Shown here piece after piece: positions 7,876-17,034 of a stretch of 64,000 nt of DNA. Below the pieces are notes generated by a model that made no database searches, was not told the origin of the DNA, and saw only the letters and a program-made list of their open reading frames with translations. The translations under genes and the position numbers were made by a program. The stretch's first letter is position 1. Every line of letters starts with the position of its first letter. This stretch comes from Ruminococcaceae bacterium FB2012 (GTDB taxonomy: Bacteria; Bacillota; Clostridia; Oscillospirales; Ruminococcaceae): assembly GCA_900104495.1 (NCBI GenBank), contig FMXS01000007.1:62001-126000 (forward strand). Direction: 5' to 3'.

Positions 7876-8742
7876 TCAGCGCATGGGATCTATGACCTCA
7901 AAGATACGCTTGGCTATGTAGGGCTTGTTCATGGTGTAGAGATGTATGCCGTCCACGTCATTGGAGATAAGGTCGATCATCTGATCTATGGCGTAGGCGA
8001 TGCAGGCTTCTTCAAAAGCCTTGGGCTTGTCCTCGAAGCGGTTGAGTATCTTCGCCAGCTTCGCGGGAATGGACGCTCCGCACATGGACACCATACGCAG
8101 GATGCTCTGCTTGCTGGTGACGGGCATTATCCCCGCTTCGATGGGTACGTCTATGCCCGCCAGTTCACAGCGGTCACGGAAGCGGTAGAAGTCCTCGTTA
8201 TCGAAGAACAGCTGGGAGATCAGATGCTCCGCGCCTGCGTCCACCTTCTTTTTAAGGTCCAGAACGTCGGTGATAAGGTCCCCGGAATCGGGGTGCCCTT
8301 CGGGATAGCAGGCCGCCGAGATGAAAAACTCCGGGTCCCGCTCCTTGATGTAGAAGATCAGATCAGAGGCGTGGGCGAAGTCCTTTTCCGGCTGCTGGCC
8401 GGGTTTGAGGTCCCCGCGCAGGGCCAGGATGTTGGTGATGCCCTTCTCTTTCAGGCTGTCCATGATGACGCCAATATTCTCCTTGGAGTTGTTCACGCAG
8501 GTCAGATGCGAGATAGGCAGGATGCCGTACTTCTCCTTGATGATAGAGCAGATCTCGATAGTGGAGCTGTCGGCAAGGTTGCCTCCCGCGCCGTAGGTAC
8601 AGCTTATGAACTCGGGATGCACCTCACGGAGCCCGTCGAGGGTCTCGTATATAGTCTCCACACCGCCTTGATGATCCTTCGGAGGGAATATCTCCAGAGA
8701 AAAACAAGGCCGCCCGGGAGCAAAGAACTGTTTCAGATCCAT
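7876..8742 (-). CDS. metF: 5,10-methylenetetrahydrofolate reductase
   Basis: A 288-residue enzyme reducing 5,10-methylene-THF to 5-methyl-THF, the methyl donor for methionine synthesis and for the acetyl-CoA pathway of anaerobes. It has the conserved opening FSLEIFPPKD, the FISCTYGAGG strand, LALRGD near 100, EFFISAACYPEGHP and ISQLFFDNEDFYRF, all typical of MetF. The ATG at 8742 follows AAAGGAAAG. A consensus promoter lies about 45 bases upstream. In this fold the active site binds FAD; whether a partner subunit is used, as in acetogens, cannot be seen. The CPBP gene follows in the same direction after about 40 bases. Confidence 0.93.
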   Translation of the reverse strand: MDLKQFFAPGRPCFSLEIFPPKDHQGGVETIYETLDGLREVHPEFISCTYGAGGNLADSSTIEICSIIKEKYGILPISHLTCVNNSKENIGVIMDSLKEKGITNILALRGDLKPGQQPEKDFAHASDLIFYIKERDPEFFISAACYPEGHPDSGDLITDVLDLKKKVDAGAEHLISQLFFDNEDFYRFRDRCELAGIDVPIEAGIMPVTSKQSILRMVSMCGASIPAKLAKILNRFEDKPKAFEEACIAYAIDQMIDLISNDVDGIHLYTMNKPYIAKRIFEVIDPMR

Positions 8743-8784
8743 AGGTTTCACTTTCCTTTCAATCAACGCGCAGTATGCATTGTT

Positions 8785-8813
8785 ATTATACCACGTTCCC
8801 CGCCCGAATTCAA
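8785..8813 (-). promoter_or_regulatory. metF promoter
   Basis: Minus strand TTGAAT (8808-8813), 17-base spacer with TGG before the -10, then TATAAT (8785-8790). It may serve the downstream CPBP, Rrf2 and aroEK genes as well, since no clear terminator intervenes. Confidence 0.75.
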
Positions 8814-8875
8814 TTCCTATCCCTTCGGTATTGTTTCTTATCTGTAAACAAACTTCGGGTTATTTGTTACAGCTA

Positions 8876-8903
8876 TTGCATTTTTCCGCATTATTGGTAT
8901 AAT
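8876..8903 (+). promoter_or_regulatory. htpG promoter
   Basis: TTGCAT (8876-8881), 16-base spacer, then TATAAT (8898-8903) preceded by an extended TGG. The CIRCE element starts 12 bases after the -10 box and therefore covers the transcription start. Confidence 0.78.
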
Positions 8904-8914
8904 AATAATTGTGG

Positions 8915-8941
8915 TTAGCACTCGGATGTCAAGAGTGCTAA
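8915..8941 (+). promoter_or_regulatory. CIRCE element (HrcA operator)
   Basis: A perfect match to the CIRCE consensus: TTAGCACTC (8915-8923), nine bases, GAGTGCTAA (8933-8941). CIRCE is the binding site of the heat-shock repressor HrcA, normally upstream of groESL and hrcA-grpE-dnaK. Here it lies between the promoter and the htpG start codon. Confidence 0.97.
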
Positions 8942-8967
8942 AATTATATGCAAAAGGAAGGATAACT

Positions 8968-10845
8968 ATGCAGACCAAGGAATTCAAAGCAGAATCAAAA
9001 CGACTGCTGGATATGATGATAAACTCTATCTACACTCACAAAGAGATATTTCTCCGTGAGCTTATCTCCAATGCCAGCGACGCTATTGACAAGCTCTATT
9101 TCAAGTCCCTCACGGACACCTCCGTGGGGCTGGGCAAGGACGATTTCGCCGTTGAGATCGCCGTGGACAAGGAGGCGCGCACCTTCACTATCTCCGATAA
9201 CGGCATCGGCATGACCGAGCAGGAACTGGAGGACAACTTAGGCACCATTGCCAATTCCGGCTCCTTCAAGTTCAAGAGCGACAACAACTTAGGCGACGAT
9301 GTGGACATCATCGGACAGTTCGGCGTGGGCTTCTATTCCACATTTATGGTGGCAAAGGAAGTCACCGTCATCACCAAGGCCTTCGGCTCCGACAAGGCTT
9401 TCAAGTGGCAGTCCAACGGTGTTGACGGCTACACCGTGGAGGAGTGTGAGCGCGACGGCGTCGGCACGACTATCACTCTGAAAATGAAGGACAACACCGA
9501 CGACGAGAACTACGACAAGTTCCTTGACCAGTATCAGATACAGTCTCTTGTCAAGAAGTATTCCGATTACATCCGCTTCCCTATCAGAATGGACGTGGAG
9601 CATACCGAGTACGACGACGACGGCAAAGAGGTAAAGACTGTCTCCCACGACACTCTCAACTCCATGACTCCTATCTGGAAGAAGAACAAGAACGAACTCA
9701 CCGATGAGGATTACAACAACTTCTACACCGAGAAGTTCATGGACTACACTCCGCCTATAACTCACATCCATTCCAAGAACGAGGGCATCGCCACCTATGA
9801 CGCTCTGCTCTACATCCCGGGACGCGCTCCCTTCGACTACTACTCCAAGGACTACGAAAAGGGGCTCCAGCTCTATTCCAGCGGAGTTATGATAATGGAG
9901 AAGTGCGCCGATCTGCTCCCGGATTATTTCAGCTTTGTAAAGGGCCTTGTTGACTCCGAGGACCTGTCGCTGAACATCTCCCGTGAGCTTCTCCAGCACG
10001 ACAGACAGCTGAAGATAATTGCCCGCAACCTGGAAAAGTCCATTAAGAACGAGCTGACAAAGATGCTCAAGAACGACCGTGAGAAGTATCTGAAATTCTA
10101 CGAGATATTCGGACTCCAGTTCAAGTTCGGCATCTATCAGAGCTACGGCCAGGCCAAGGACACCCTTGAAGACCTGCTGATGTTTACCTCCTCCTTCGAG
10201 GGCAAGCCCGTGACGCTGGCGGAGTACGTCGAGCGTATGAAGGAAGATCAGAAGGAGATCTACTACTGCTGCGGCGAGAGCGTTGAGCGCATCGAGATGC
10301 TTCCTCAGCTGGAGCGTGTAAAGGACAAGGGCTACGAGGTCCTCTATCTGACCCAGGATGTGGACGAGTTCGCCGTCAAGGTAATGATGCGCTACAAGGA
10401 CCACGCCTTCAAGTCCATTTCCGACGGCGACCTTGATCTCGAGACCGAGGAGGAGAAGGAAGAATCCAAGAAGACTTCCGAGGAGAACAAGGATATGTTC
10501 ACCTTTATGTGCGAGGCTCTGGAAGGCAAGGTCAAGGAAGTGCGCCTCTCGTCAAGACTGCGCTCGCATCCCGTCTGCCTGTCGGCGGAGGGACCCATTA
10601 CCATTGAAATGGAGAAGGTCCTCAGCGCTATGCCTCAGAACGAGAACCAGGACGTCAAGGCCACAAAGGTACTGGAGCTGAACGCTTCGCACCCGATCTT
10701 TGAGAAGCTGAAAACTCTCTACGCCGACGACCAGGACAAGCTGAAAGACTACACCAAACTGCTCTACAACCAGGCTCTGCTTATCGAAGGCCTGTCCGTG
10801 GAGAACCCCGTGGAGTTTGCAAATCTGATCTGCGGGCTTATGTGA
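8968..10845 (+). CDS. htpG: Molecular chaperone HtpG (Hsp90)
   Basis: A 625-residue cytosolic ATP-dependent chaperone of the Hsp90 family. The GHKL ATP-binding domain shows the N box ELISNASDAIDKLYF, the G1 box DNGIGM and the lid box GQFGVGFYS. The middle domain carries the conserved NISRELLQ with its catalytic Arg, and the C-terminal dimerisation domain ends the protein; the eukaryotic MEEVD tail is absent, as expected for bacteria. Starting at MQTKEFKAES with AAGGA upstream gives normal length; an upstream in-frame start would lie inside the CIRCE operator and is rejected. Control by HrcA is strongly indicated by the operator. A terminator follows. Confidence 0.96.
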   Translation: MQTKEFKAESKRLLDMMINSIYTHKEIFLRELISNASDAIDKLYFKSLTDTSVGLGKDDFAVEIAVDKEARTFTISDNGIGMTEQELEDNLGTIANSGSFKFKSDNNLGDDVDIIGQFGVGFYSTFMVAKEVTVITKAFGSDKAFKWQSNGVDGYTVEECERDGVGTTITLKMKDNTDDENYDKFLDQYQIQSLVKKYSDYIRFPIRMDVEHTEYDDDGKEVKTVSHDTLNSMTPIWKKNKNELTDEDYNNFYTEKFMDYTPPITHIHSKNEGIATYDALLYIPGRAPFDYYSKDYEKGLQLYSSGVMIMEKCADLLPDYFSFVKGLVDSEDLSLNISRELLQHDRQLKIIARNLEKSIKNELTKMLKNDREKYLKFYEIFGLQFKFGIYQSYGQAKDTLEDLLMFTSSFEGKPVTLAEYVERMKEDQKEIYYCCGESVERIEMLPQLERVKDKGYEVLYLTQDVDEFAVKVMMRYKDHAFKSISDGDLDLETEEEKEESKKTSEENKDMFTFMCEALEGKVKEVRLSSRLRSHPVCLSAEGPITIEMEKVLSAMPQNENQDVKATKVLELNASHPIFEKLKTLYADDQDKLKDYTKLLYNQALLIEGLSVENPVEFANLICGLM

Positions 10846-10877
10846 TTGACAGCTGACAGTTGAGAATTATGCTTTAT

Positions 10878-10907
10878 GGGCTCTGCCGCCGCGCGGAGCC
10901 CTTTTTT
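10878..10907 (+). terminator. htpG terminator
   Basis: Stem GGGCTC / GAGCCC with a GC-rich loop and six T residues, about 32 bases after the htpG stop. Confidence 0.85.
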
Positions 10908-10959
10908 GCATATCCGAAACTTCCAGAAATTGCACTCCGCACCCCCGCCCCGGCGGGGC

Positions 10960-10988
10960 TTGACATTTCTCACGAAAAGTCGTATAAT
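10960..10988 (+). promoter_or_regulatory. Promoter of the NlpC/P60 hydrolase gene
   Basis: TTGACA (10960-10965), 17-base spacer, TATAAT (10983-10988): a perfect consensus, about 50 bases before the start codon. Confidence 0.87.
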
Positions 10989-11037
10989 AGTGATAGGTTA
11001 CAAAGCGGTTACAGATCACAAAAAAGAGGTGAGAGAG

Positions 11038-12441
11038 TTGTTTCTTCGCGGAATGCTGAAAAGATGCGTCTGCTGCGCTGCCGCGGCTGCGGTGACGGCA
11101 GCTTTGTTCAGTGCTGTCCAAAACGGTTCGGAGCTTAGGTCTTCTGCGGCTCCCGAGTCGGAAAACTACGAACAGCGCCTTGCCGAGCTTGACCGCGAAC
11201 AGGCGGAGCTGGACGAAAAGCTCTCCGCGGCAGAATCACGGGCAGGCGCCGAAAAGGACAAGCTGGACGCCGTGGCCGCCAAGCTGAAAAGTCTGAAATC
11301 CGAGCAGTCAGAGCTGGAAGAACTAAGCACCGCCCTTATCTCCGAAATGGTGGAGACCGACGCCGACCTCCGTGAAGTGACTCATCAGCTTGAAGAACAG
11401 GAGAATGCTATCCGCGGAGAGGTGAAAAACTACTCCGCGAGGCTTCGGGCTCTTTATCTTGCGGGGACAGGCAGCTACGCCGACATCATCCTCACCTCCG
11501 AGGATTTCTTTGACGTTCTGATGCGCACCGAGCTTATCAAGCGCGTGGCAGGCCACGACCGCGAGACCGTTGACCGTATGCTGGAAAAGCTCCGGGAGAT
11601 ACAGGCCAAAAAGGACGAAGTCGAGAAGAAGAGCGAGGAGCTCAAAGCCAAGACACAGGAGTTCTCCGAACGCCGTGAACAGCTGGAAAAGAGCATCGCC
11701 GAGCAGGACAGCCTCACCGAGAAATACAGTGCCGAGCTTGAAAAAGCAGGTATGCTCACCGACGAGCTTGCGGAGCAGTCCCGGAGGATAGAGTCCGAGC
11801 GGGCAGAGGTGTCGAGCAAGGCCGCCGAAGCCACAATGACAACAACAACTACTACTACAACTACAACTCCCAAAGCGACCACCACCAAAAAGACTTCCGC
11901 CTCTCAGACGGAGAGCAGTACGGAGACCACCGCGGGGACCACTTCCGTGACCAAAGCCCCCGAGGAGACCGTCACCGAGGCTCCGAAAACAACCACCACG
12001 TCAGCGACCAAGGCGACTACGACCACCACCACGACAACATCCGCTCCGGCTCCCGCCAATGACCGGGCCGCGAAGATAAAGAAAGTAGTGGACTACGCCC
12101 TCAGCAATGTGGGCGGCACCTACGTCTGGGGAGGCGCCAGCTTCCGCGCCTGCGACTGCTCCGGCCTCACCATGTTGGCCTACGCTCAGATAGGCATAAA
12201 CATCCCCCACTGGACCGTTACTCAGTGCCAGGAGGGCTGGGCGGTGTCCTACAGCGACTTACAGCCGGGAGACCTGGTGTTCTTCGGCGGCAGCACTTAC
12301 AGCTCGGTCTACCATGCCGCCATGTATATAGGCAACGGACAGATCGTCCACGCGGAGAACAGCAACACCGGCATCGTTATCTCCGACCTGGCAAGGTTCT
12401 CGATATACAACCACATTGCCTTTTTAAGGCGGCTGATCTGA
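11038..12441 (+). CDS. Secreted cell-wall hydrolase: coiled coil, Thr-rich linker, NlpC/P60
   Basis: A 467-residue exported peptidoglycan hydrolase. After a signal sequence (about 1-30) comes a long coiled coil (about 40-260, rich in Glu, Lys and Leu heptads), like the N-terminal part of CwlO/PcsB-type proteins. A linker of threonine runs (about 265-335) follows. The C-terminal NlpC/P60 domain (about 340-467) carries catalytic Cys in CDCSGLT, His in YHAAMYIGNG and a second polar His in IVHAEN; this domain cleaves stem-peptide bonds. The start is taken as TTG at 11038 because AGAGGTGA is five bases upstream; the ATG six codons later is too far from it. The coiled coil probably interacts with FtsEX-like partners by family analogy; those genes are not in the window. 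Confidence 0.9.
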   Translation: MFLRGMLKRCVCCAAAAAVTAALFSAVQNGSELRSSAAPESENYEQRLAELDREQAELDEKLSAAESRAGAEKDKLDAVAAKLKSLKSEQSELEELSTALISEMVETDADLREVTHQLEEQENAIRGEVKNYSARLRALYLAGTGSYADIILTSEDFFDVLMRTELIKRVAGHDRETVDRMLEKLREIQAKKDEVEKKSEELKAKTQEFSERREQLEKSIAEQDSLTEKYSAELEKAGMLTDELAEQSRRIESERAEVSSKAAEATMTTTTTTTTTTPKATTTKKTSASQTESSTETTAGTTSVTKAPEETVTEAPKTTTTSATKATTTTTTTTSAPAPANDRAAKIKKVVDYALSNVGGTYVWGGASFRACDCSGLTMLAYAQIGINIPHWTVTQCQEGWAVSYSDLQPGDLVFFGGSTYSSVYHAAMYIGNGQIVHAENSNTGIVISDLARFSIYNHIAFLRRLI

Positions 12442-12493
12442 CAGACTGTATCCAAACTGTAAGCCGAAGGGAAAAACTGTTACCGTTTTTTTC

Positions 12494-12522
12494 TTGATTA
12501 TCCCGGCTTTCGGTGGTAATAT
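12494..12522 (+). promoter_or_regulatory. Promoter of a lipoprotein gene
   Basis: TTGATT (12494-12499), 17-base spacer, TAATAT (12517-12522) with an extended TGG before the -10. Confidence 0.65.
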
Positions 12523-12552
12523 ATAAACACACTTCCAAAAGGAGGAAACAAA

Positions 12553-13380
12553 ATGAAACTGAAAACTACTGCTGCGCTGCTTGCGGCGGCGCTTATGCTG
12601 GCGGGCTGCGGCTCCGCGTCATCATCCGGCGGCAGCGCCGCTAACATATCACGGGCGGCGGAGAGCTCCGCTGCGGAAAGCAGCGCTGCGGCTGTCGAAA
12701 GCACCGCAGAAACGGCCTCACCCGAAAGTGACGCTGCGGCTTATGTCGCGGAGTCCGAAAGTGAGGAAACTTCCGAGGAAGAAAGCCTCACCGCCGAGGA
12801 AAGCACTCCCGAGGACGCTTCCACGGACTACGAAAAGCTGCTGAAAACCGTTGACGGCTCCTACACTTTCACCGATCCCGAAGGCGAAGAAGTGACCTTC
12901 TCGGAGCTTCACGCAAAGGGACTGGCAAACGTCACCGGCGAAGGCAAGGCTTACGCGCTGACCTATGCAAGCGGCGGTGCGGGCAATCAGATGTACGACT
13001 TCTATTACACCTCCGACGGCGGTGCCGCCTGGGAAAAGGGTGAACCGGTTTCCTTTTTCAACGGCAAGACCTCCGCTTTCCCGGTGGAGGACGGACGGCT
13101 TGTACTGCTCATCCACATGAACAGCGACTTTGAGGATCTGCCCAAGGCTTACACCTTCACCTGCTCCGAGGACTTTGCTCCCGCTGTTGCCGAGATCCCC
13201 GACTGGTTCGCCTCTCCCGCTATCCCCAAGGACAAGCCCTTCAACGCTTACGCCTCCTACAAGGGCGGCTATACCCTGACTCTGACTCTCAAAGCCGTAA
13301 ACGAAGGCGCCGAATCCGAGGAACCCTTCTTCACCGAAGACATCACCCTCGACCCCTCGACCCTCGCACCCGTTTCGTGA
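12553..13380 (+). CDS. Lipoprotein of unknown function
   Basis: A 275-residue protein with a lipoprotein signal peptide (lipobox LAGC, Cys at about 20). A low-complexity Ser/Ala/Glu-rich linker occupies about residues 21-95, a pattern also used by other lipoproteins in this window, at 16235 and 56056. The rest, about 180 residues, is a folded domain with aromatic and glycine turns (GAGNQMYDFYYTSDGGAAW) that resembles no family I can name. AAAGGAGG is well placed before the ATG. It has its own promoter and a likely terminator at 13400. It is expected to be anchored on the outer face of the membrane. Confidence 0.8.
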   Translation: MKLKTTAALLAAALMLAGCGSASSSGGSAANISRAAESSAAESSAAAVESTAETASPESDAAAYVAESESEETSEEESLTAEESTPEDASTDYEKLLKTVDGSYTFTDPEGEEVTFSELHAKGLANVTGEGKAYALTYASGGAGNQMYDFYYTSDGGAAWEKGEPVSFFNGKTSAFPVEDGRLVLLIHMNSDFEDLPKAYTFTCSEDFAPAVAEIPDWFASPAIPKDKPFNAYASYKGGYTLTLTLKAVNEGAESEEPFFTEDITLDPSTLAPVS

Positions 13381-13399
13381 CGGACATCTCAAAATATGT

Positions 13400-13433
13400 A
13401 TCGGGCTTCGCTTTGTGCGGGGCCCGATTTGTT
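13400..13433 (+). terminator. Probable terminator after the lipoprotein gene
   Basis: Stem ATCGGGC / GCCCGAT with a 15-base loop, followed by a short T-rich stretch (TTGTT). The U tract is weak. Confidence 0.5.
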
Positions 13434-13464
13434 ATGCTGAAAAGAAATATTCAGACTTTCTCAC

Positions 13465-13493
13465 TTGACATATCTTACGAAATGTGAGATAAT
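13465..13493 (+). promoter_or_regulatory. valS promoter
   Basis: TTGACA (13465-13470), 17-base spacer, GATAAT (13488-13493). The leader is only about 35 bases, so there is no room for a T-box riboswitch such as those preceding many Firmicutes synthetase genes. Confidence 0.75.
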
Positions 13494-13533
13494 AACTTTG
13501 TATGTAAAATCTCCGAGGAAAGGAAAGATCATC

Positions 13534-16158
13534 GTGAAAAAAGAGCTTGCTAAGCAGTACGATCCCGCGCAGTTTGAAGAGCGCATCTATAAGTTCTGGG
13601 AGGAGGGCCGCTATTTCCACGCCGAGCGCGACTCGCAGAAAAAGCCTTATACCATAGTCATCCCGCCCCCGAACATCACAGGTCAGCTCCATATGGGCCA
13701 CGCTTTGGACGAAACCCTCCAGGATATCCTTATCCGCTGGAAGAGGATGTCCGGCTATGCCGCGCTGTGGCTCCCCGGCACCGACCACGCCGCTATCGCC
13801 ACCGAGGCAAAGATAGTCGAGGCTATGCGCAAGGAAGGCGTCACCAAGGATCAGCTGGGACGCGAGGGCTTCATGAAGCGCGCCTGGGAATGGAAAAAGC
13901 AGTACGGCGGACGCATCGTGGAACAGCTGAAAAAGCTGGGCTCCTCCTGCGACTGGGAGCGTGAGCGCTTCACTATGGACGAGGGCTGCTCCGAGGCCGT
14001 TAAGGAAGTTTTCGTAAAGTATTACAACAAGGGACTTATCTACCGCGGCGAGAGAATGGTAAACTGGTGCCCCAAGTGCCGCACCACCCTCTCGGATGCG
14101 GAAGTCACCTTTGAGGAGCAGGCAGGTCATTTCTGGCATCTGCGCTATCCCTTCAAGGACGGCTCCGGCTATCTTGAACTGGCTACCACCCGTCCCGAAA
14201 CTCTGCTGGGCGATACCGCCGTTGCGGTAAATCCCGCCGACGAAAGATACAAGGACGCCGTGGGCAAGACACTTATCCTGCCGCTGGTGGGACGCGAGAT
14301 CCCCGTCGTAGCCGACGATTACGTTGATATGGAATTCGGTACGGGCGTTGTAAAGATCACTCCCGCTCACGACCCCAACGACTTTGAGGTAGGCAAGCGC
14401 CACGGCCTTGAAGTCATAAACGTTATGACCGACGACGCCAAGATCACCGCTGACTATCCCGATTACGCCGGTATGGACAGATACGATGCCCGCAAAAAGA
14501 TCGTGGAGGATCTTGAAAAGGGCGGTTTCCTGGTAAGAGTCGAGGACCACGTCCACAACGTAGGCACCTGCTACCGCTGCGGCACAACGGTGGAGCCCAA
14601 GGTATCCACTCAGTGGTTCGTTAAAATGGAGCCCCTGGCGGGTCCCGCTATCGAGGCCGTCAAGAAGGGCGACACCAAGTTCGTCCCTGAGCGCTTTGAC
14701 AAGATCTATTTCCACTGGCTGGAAAACATCCGCGACTGGTGCATTTCCCGTCAGATCTGGTGGGGCCACCGCATCCCCGCTTTCTACTGCGACGACTGCG
14801 GAGAAATGACCGTCACAAAGGAATCCTCCGCAGTATGTCCCAAGTGCGGCAAGCCCATGCGCCAGGATCCCGACACTCTCGACACCTGGTTCTCTTCGGC
14901 GCTTTGGCCCTTCTCCACGCTGGGCTGGCCCGATATGGACAGCGAGGACCTCAAATACTTCTATCCCACCGACACCCTTGTCACCGGCTACGACATCATT
15001 TTCTTCTGGGTCATCAGAATGATGTTCTCGGGACTGGAAAATATGGGAGAAGTTCCCTTTAAGACCGTTCTCATCCACGGACTGGTAAGAGATGCCAACG
15101 GTCTGAAAATGTCCAAGTCTTTAGGCAACGGCATCGACCCGCTGGAAGTAATCGCCCAGTACGGTGCCGACGCTCTCCGCTTTATGCTTGCGACGGGCAA
15201 CGCTCCCGGAAACGATATGCGCTTCATTGAGGACAAGGTCAAGGCCAGCAGAAACTTCGCCAACAAGGTATGGAACGCCGCCCGGTTTATTATGATGAAC
15301 CTCCCCGAAGGCTTCAAGGCGGAGGCTCTGCCTGAGAATATGACCGCCGAGGACAAGTGGGTAGTTTCAAAATTCAATACGCTGGCCGGCGAGATAAACT
15401 CCAATCTGGAGGCCTTTGAGCTGGGTATTGCCGTACAGAAGCTCTACGATTTCATCTGGGACGTTTACTGCGACTGGTACATCGAGCTTACCAAGCCCCG
15501 CATCGCTGCAGGCGGAGAGACCGCTCTCACCGCTCAGACTGTGCTTGTGTGGGTAATGAAGGGTATGCTCAAACTGCTTCATCCCTTTATGCCCTACATC
15601 ACCGAGGAGATCTGGCAGGCTCTCGTTGACGACGGCTCCGCTATCATCGTAAGTGATTTCCCGGTTTACGACGAAGCTCTCACCTTCACCGAGGACGAGC
15701 TGCGCTTTGAGAAGATCGTGGAGGCTATCAGACAGATCAGGACCACCCGAAGCAATATGAACGTTGTCCCCTCCGTGAAGGCCAAACTCTACATCGAGAC
15801 CAAGGAGCCCGCGGTCTTTGAGGCGGGCAGGATGTTCTTTGAGCGTCTGGCCTCCGCCTCCGAGGTGGAGATCGCCGGCAAGTGGGACATCCCCGACAGC
15901 GTAACGGTGGTCACGGCTTCCGCCCGCATCTTCATTCCCCTCTCCGACATCGTGGACACCGCAAAGGAACTTGCCCGTCTCGAGAAGGAAAAGAAGGCCG
16001 CCGAAAAGGACATCGACTTCCTGTCCTCCAAGCTGAACAACGAAGGCTTTATCTCAAAGGCCCCGGCCCAGCTCATCGAAGCTCAGAAAGCCAAGCTTGC
16101 CAAGGCTCAGGAGAAGCTGGACAAGATAACGGAGTCTATCAAGGCGCTGAAAAAATAA
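13534..16158 (+). CDS. valS: Valyl-tRNA synthetase
   Basis: An 874-residue class I aminoacyl-tRNA synthetase that charges tRNA-Val and edits misactivated threonine. The HIGH-type motif is PPPNITGQLHMGHALDETLQ (about 42-61) and the KMSKS loop is NGLKMSKSLGNG (about 525). The editing domain lies between them, with the conserved TTRPETLLGDTAV. A four-cysteine zinc-like region (CDDCGEM then CPKCGKP) sits just before the second half of the catalytic domain. The C terminus has a coiled coil (ARLEKEKKAAEKDIDFLSSKL), typical of ValRS. A GTG start at 13534 with GAGGAAAGGA upstream gives the usual length. A lipoprotein gene follows 76 bases later without a clear terminator. Confidence 0.95.
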   Translation: MKKELAKQYDPAQFEERIYKFWEEGRYFHAERDSQKKPYTIVIPPPNITGQLHMGHALDETLQDILIRWKRMSGYAALWLPGTDHAAIATEAKIVEAMRKEGVTKDQLGREGFMKRAWEWKKQYGGRIVEQLKKLGSSCDWERERFTMDEGCSEAVKEVFVKYYNKGLIYRGERMVNWCPKCRTTLSDAEVTFEEQAGHFWHLRYPFKDGSGYLELATTRPETLLGDTAVAVNPADERYKDAVGKTLILPLVGREIPVVADDYVDMEFGTGVVKITPAHDPNDFEVGKRHGLEVINVMTDDAKITADYPDYAGMDRYDARKKIVEDLEKGGFLVRVEDHVHNVGTCYRCGTTVEPKVSTQWFVKMEPLAGPAIEAVKKGDTKFVPERFDKIYFHWLENIRDWCISRQIWWGHRIPAFYCDDCGEMTVTKESSAVCPKCGKPMRQDPDTLDTWFSSALWPFSTLGWPDMDSEDLKYFYPTDTLVTGYDIIFFWVIRMMFSGLENMGEVPFKTVLIHGLVRDANGLKMSKSLGNGIDPLEVIAQYGADALRFMLATGNAPGNDMRFIEDKVKASRNFANKVWNAARFIMMNLPEGFKAEALPENMTAEDKWVVSKFNTLAGEINSNLEAFELGIAVQKLYDFIWDVYCDWYIELTKPRIAAGGETALTAQTVLVWVMKGMLKLLHPFMPYITEEIWQALVDDGSAIIVSDFPVYDEALTFTEDELRFEKIVEAIRQIRTTRSNMNVVPSVKAKLYIETKEPAVFEAGRMFFERLASASEVEIAGKWDIPDSVTVVTASARIFIPLSDIVDTAKELARLEKEKKAAEKDIDFLSSKLNNEGFISKAPAQLIEAQKAKLAKAQEKLDKITESIKALKK

Positions 16159-16234
16159 AACTGCTTTTGCTGTCCCTCGCCTTATCGGAATGGCGGGGAA
16201 CAGACTTTATCAAGGATATGAAGAGGTGAGGTCA

Positions 16235-16972
16235 ATGAAACTCAGGATCGCTCTTGTTTCAGCTCTGTGTGCGCTGCTTTTCTGCTCCTGCTCCGCGGAG
16301 GATGCCTCGGGCAGCCGTGAAGCGGAGTCCTCCGACGGCAGCAGCGCAGCCGACACTCAGGCTTCCGCCGTAACCTCGGAGCAGGAAACGGCCTCAAGCG
16401 AAACAGCGCTCTCCGCTTCAAGTGAGGAAGACTCCTCCGCATATTTCCCGGAACTGCTGAAAAGTGCCGCCGCACCCGATGCGGACAGCCCTGTCACCGA
16501 CTTCGACAGAATGATAAAAGATGTGGCGTCCTTTGACTGGCAGGAGTATGCCAAGGATCACAATTATGTGCTGGAGCATTTCACCGGCAGGATCTGGTCC
16601 GAAACCAAAATGTTTCTGATATACGAACGTAAAGCCTTTATAGGTATCTGGCAGTACGGAAAATACATACTGAGGATGTTCGGTTCGACTGAGAATTACG
16701 TTACGTTTATCGTTCAATCAATATACGATCAGTCCAGCGGCTATGTTCCGCAGGTCATGCTCCGCGGGATAGACAACACCGGAAAAGACTATCCGCTGAA
16801 AAAAGAGGTCACGAGAGAAGACATAGACACCGAACTGCGTATGGCATATCACGGCGACCCGGACAGCATCTCAGACAGCGAATCAGACCATTATCTGCCC
16901 GCTTACTTGTTTGATGACAGCGTGATCTATGATGAAGACGAAGTCTCTGCTTTTATAAGAGATATTCCGTAA
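16235..16972 (+). CDS. Lipoprotein of unknown function
   Basis: A 245-residue protein with a lipoprotein-like signal peptide (MKLRIALVSALCALLFCSC; Cys about 19 is the likely lipidated residue, although the lipobox is unusual in having another Cys). A Ser/Ala/Glu/Thr-rich linker covers about 20-85, and the remaining 160 residues form a globular domain with a conserved-looking aromatic core (KMFLIYERKAFIGIWQYGKY). No known family is recognised. AGAGGTGAGG is correctly placed before the ATG. The weak gap after valS suggests it could be read through from valS. Its similarity in layout to the lipoprotein at 12553 is architectural only; sequences differ. Confidence 0.75.
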   Translation: MKLRIALVSALCALLFCSCSAEDASGSREAESSDGSSAADTQASAVTSEQETASSETALSASSEEDSSAYFPELLKSAAAPDADSPVTDFDRMIKDVASFDWQEYAKDHNYVLEHFTGRIWSETKMFLIYERKAFIGIWQYGKYILRMFGSTENYVTFIVQSIYDQSSGYVPQVMLRGIDNTGKDYPLKKEVTREDIDTELRMAYHGDPDSISDSESDHYLPAYLFDDSVIYDEDEVSAFIRDIP

Positions 16973-16991
16973 ATTTTAACGCTTACACGAC

Positions 16992-17025
16992 AAAAAAGGA
17001 GTCCTCTCCGCGGAGGGGACTCCTT
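16992..17025 (-). terminator. Terminator of the lon-engB transcript
   Basis: Nine-base-pair stem AAGGAGTCC / GGACTCCTT. On the minus strand it is followed by six T residues, ten bases after the engB stop. It may also stop plus-strand transcripts from the lipoprotein gene. Confidence 0.85.
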
Positions 17026-17034
17026 GATTATTTA

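Noticed and set aside
13432..15078. Long open frame (548 codons) on the strand opposite valS
   Set aside because: It mirrors the codon structure of valS, has no ribosome binding site or recognisable domain, and valS is certain.
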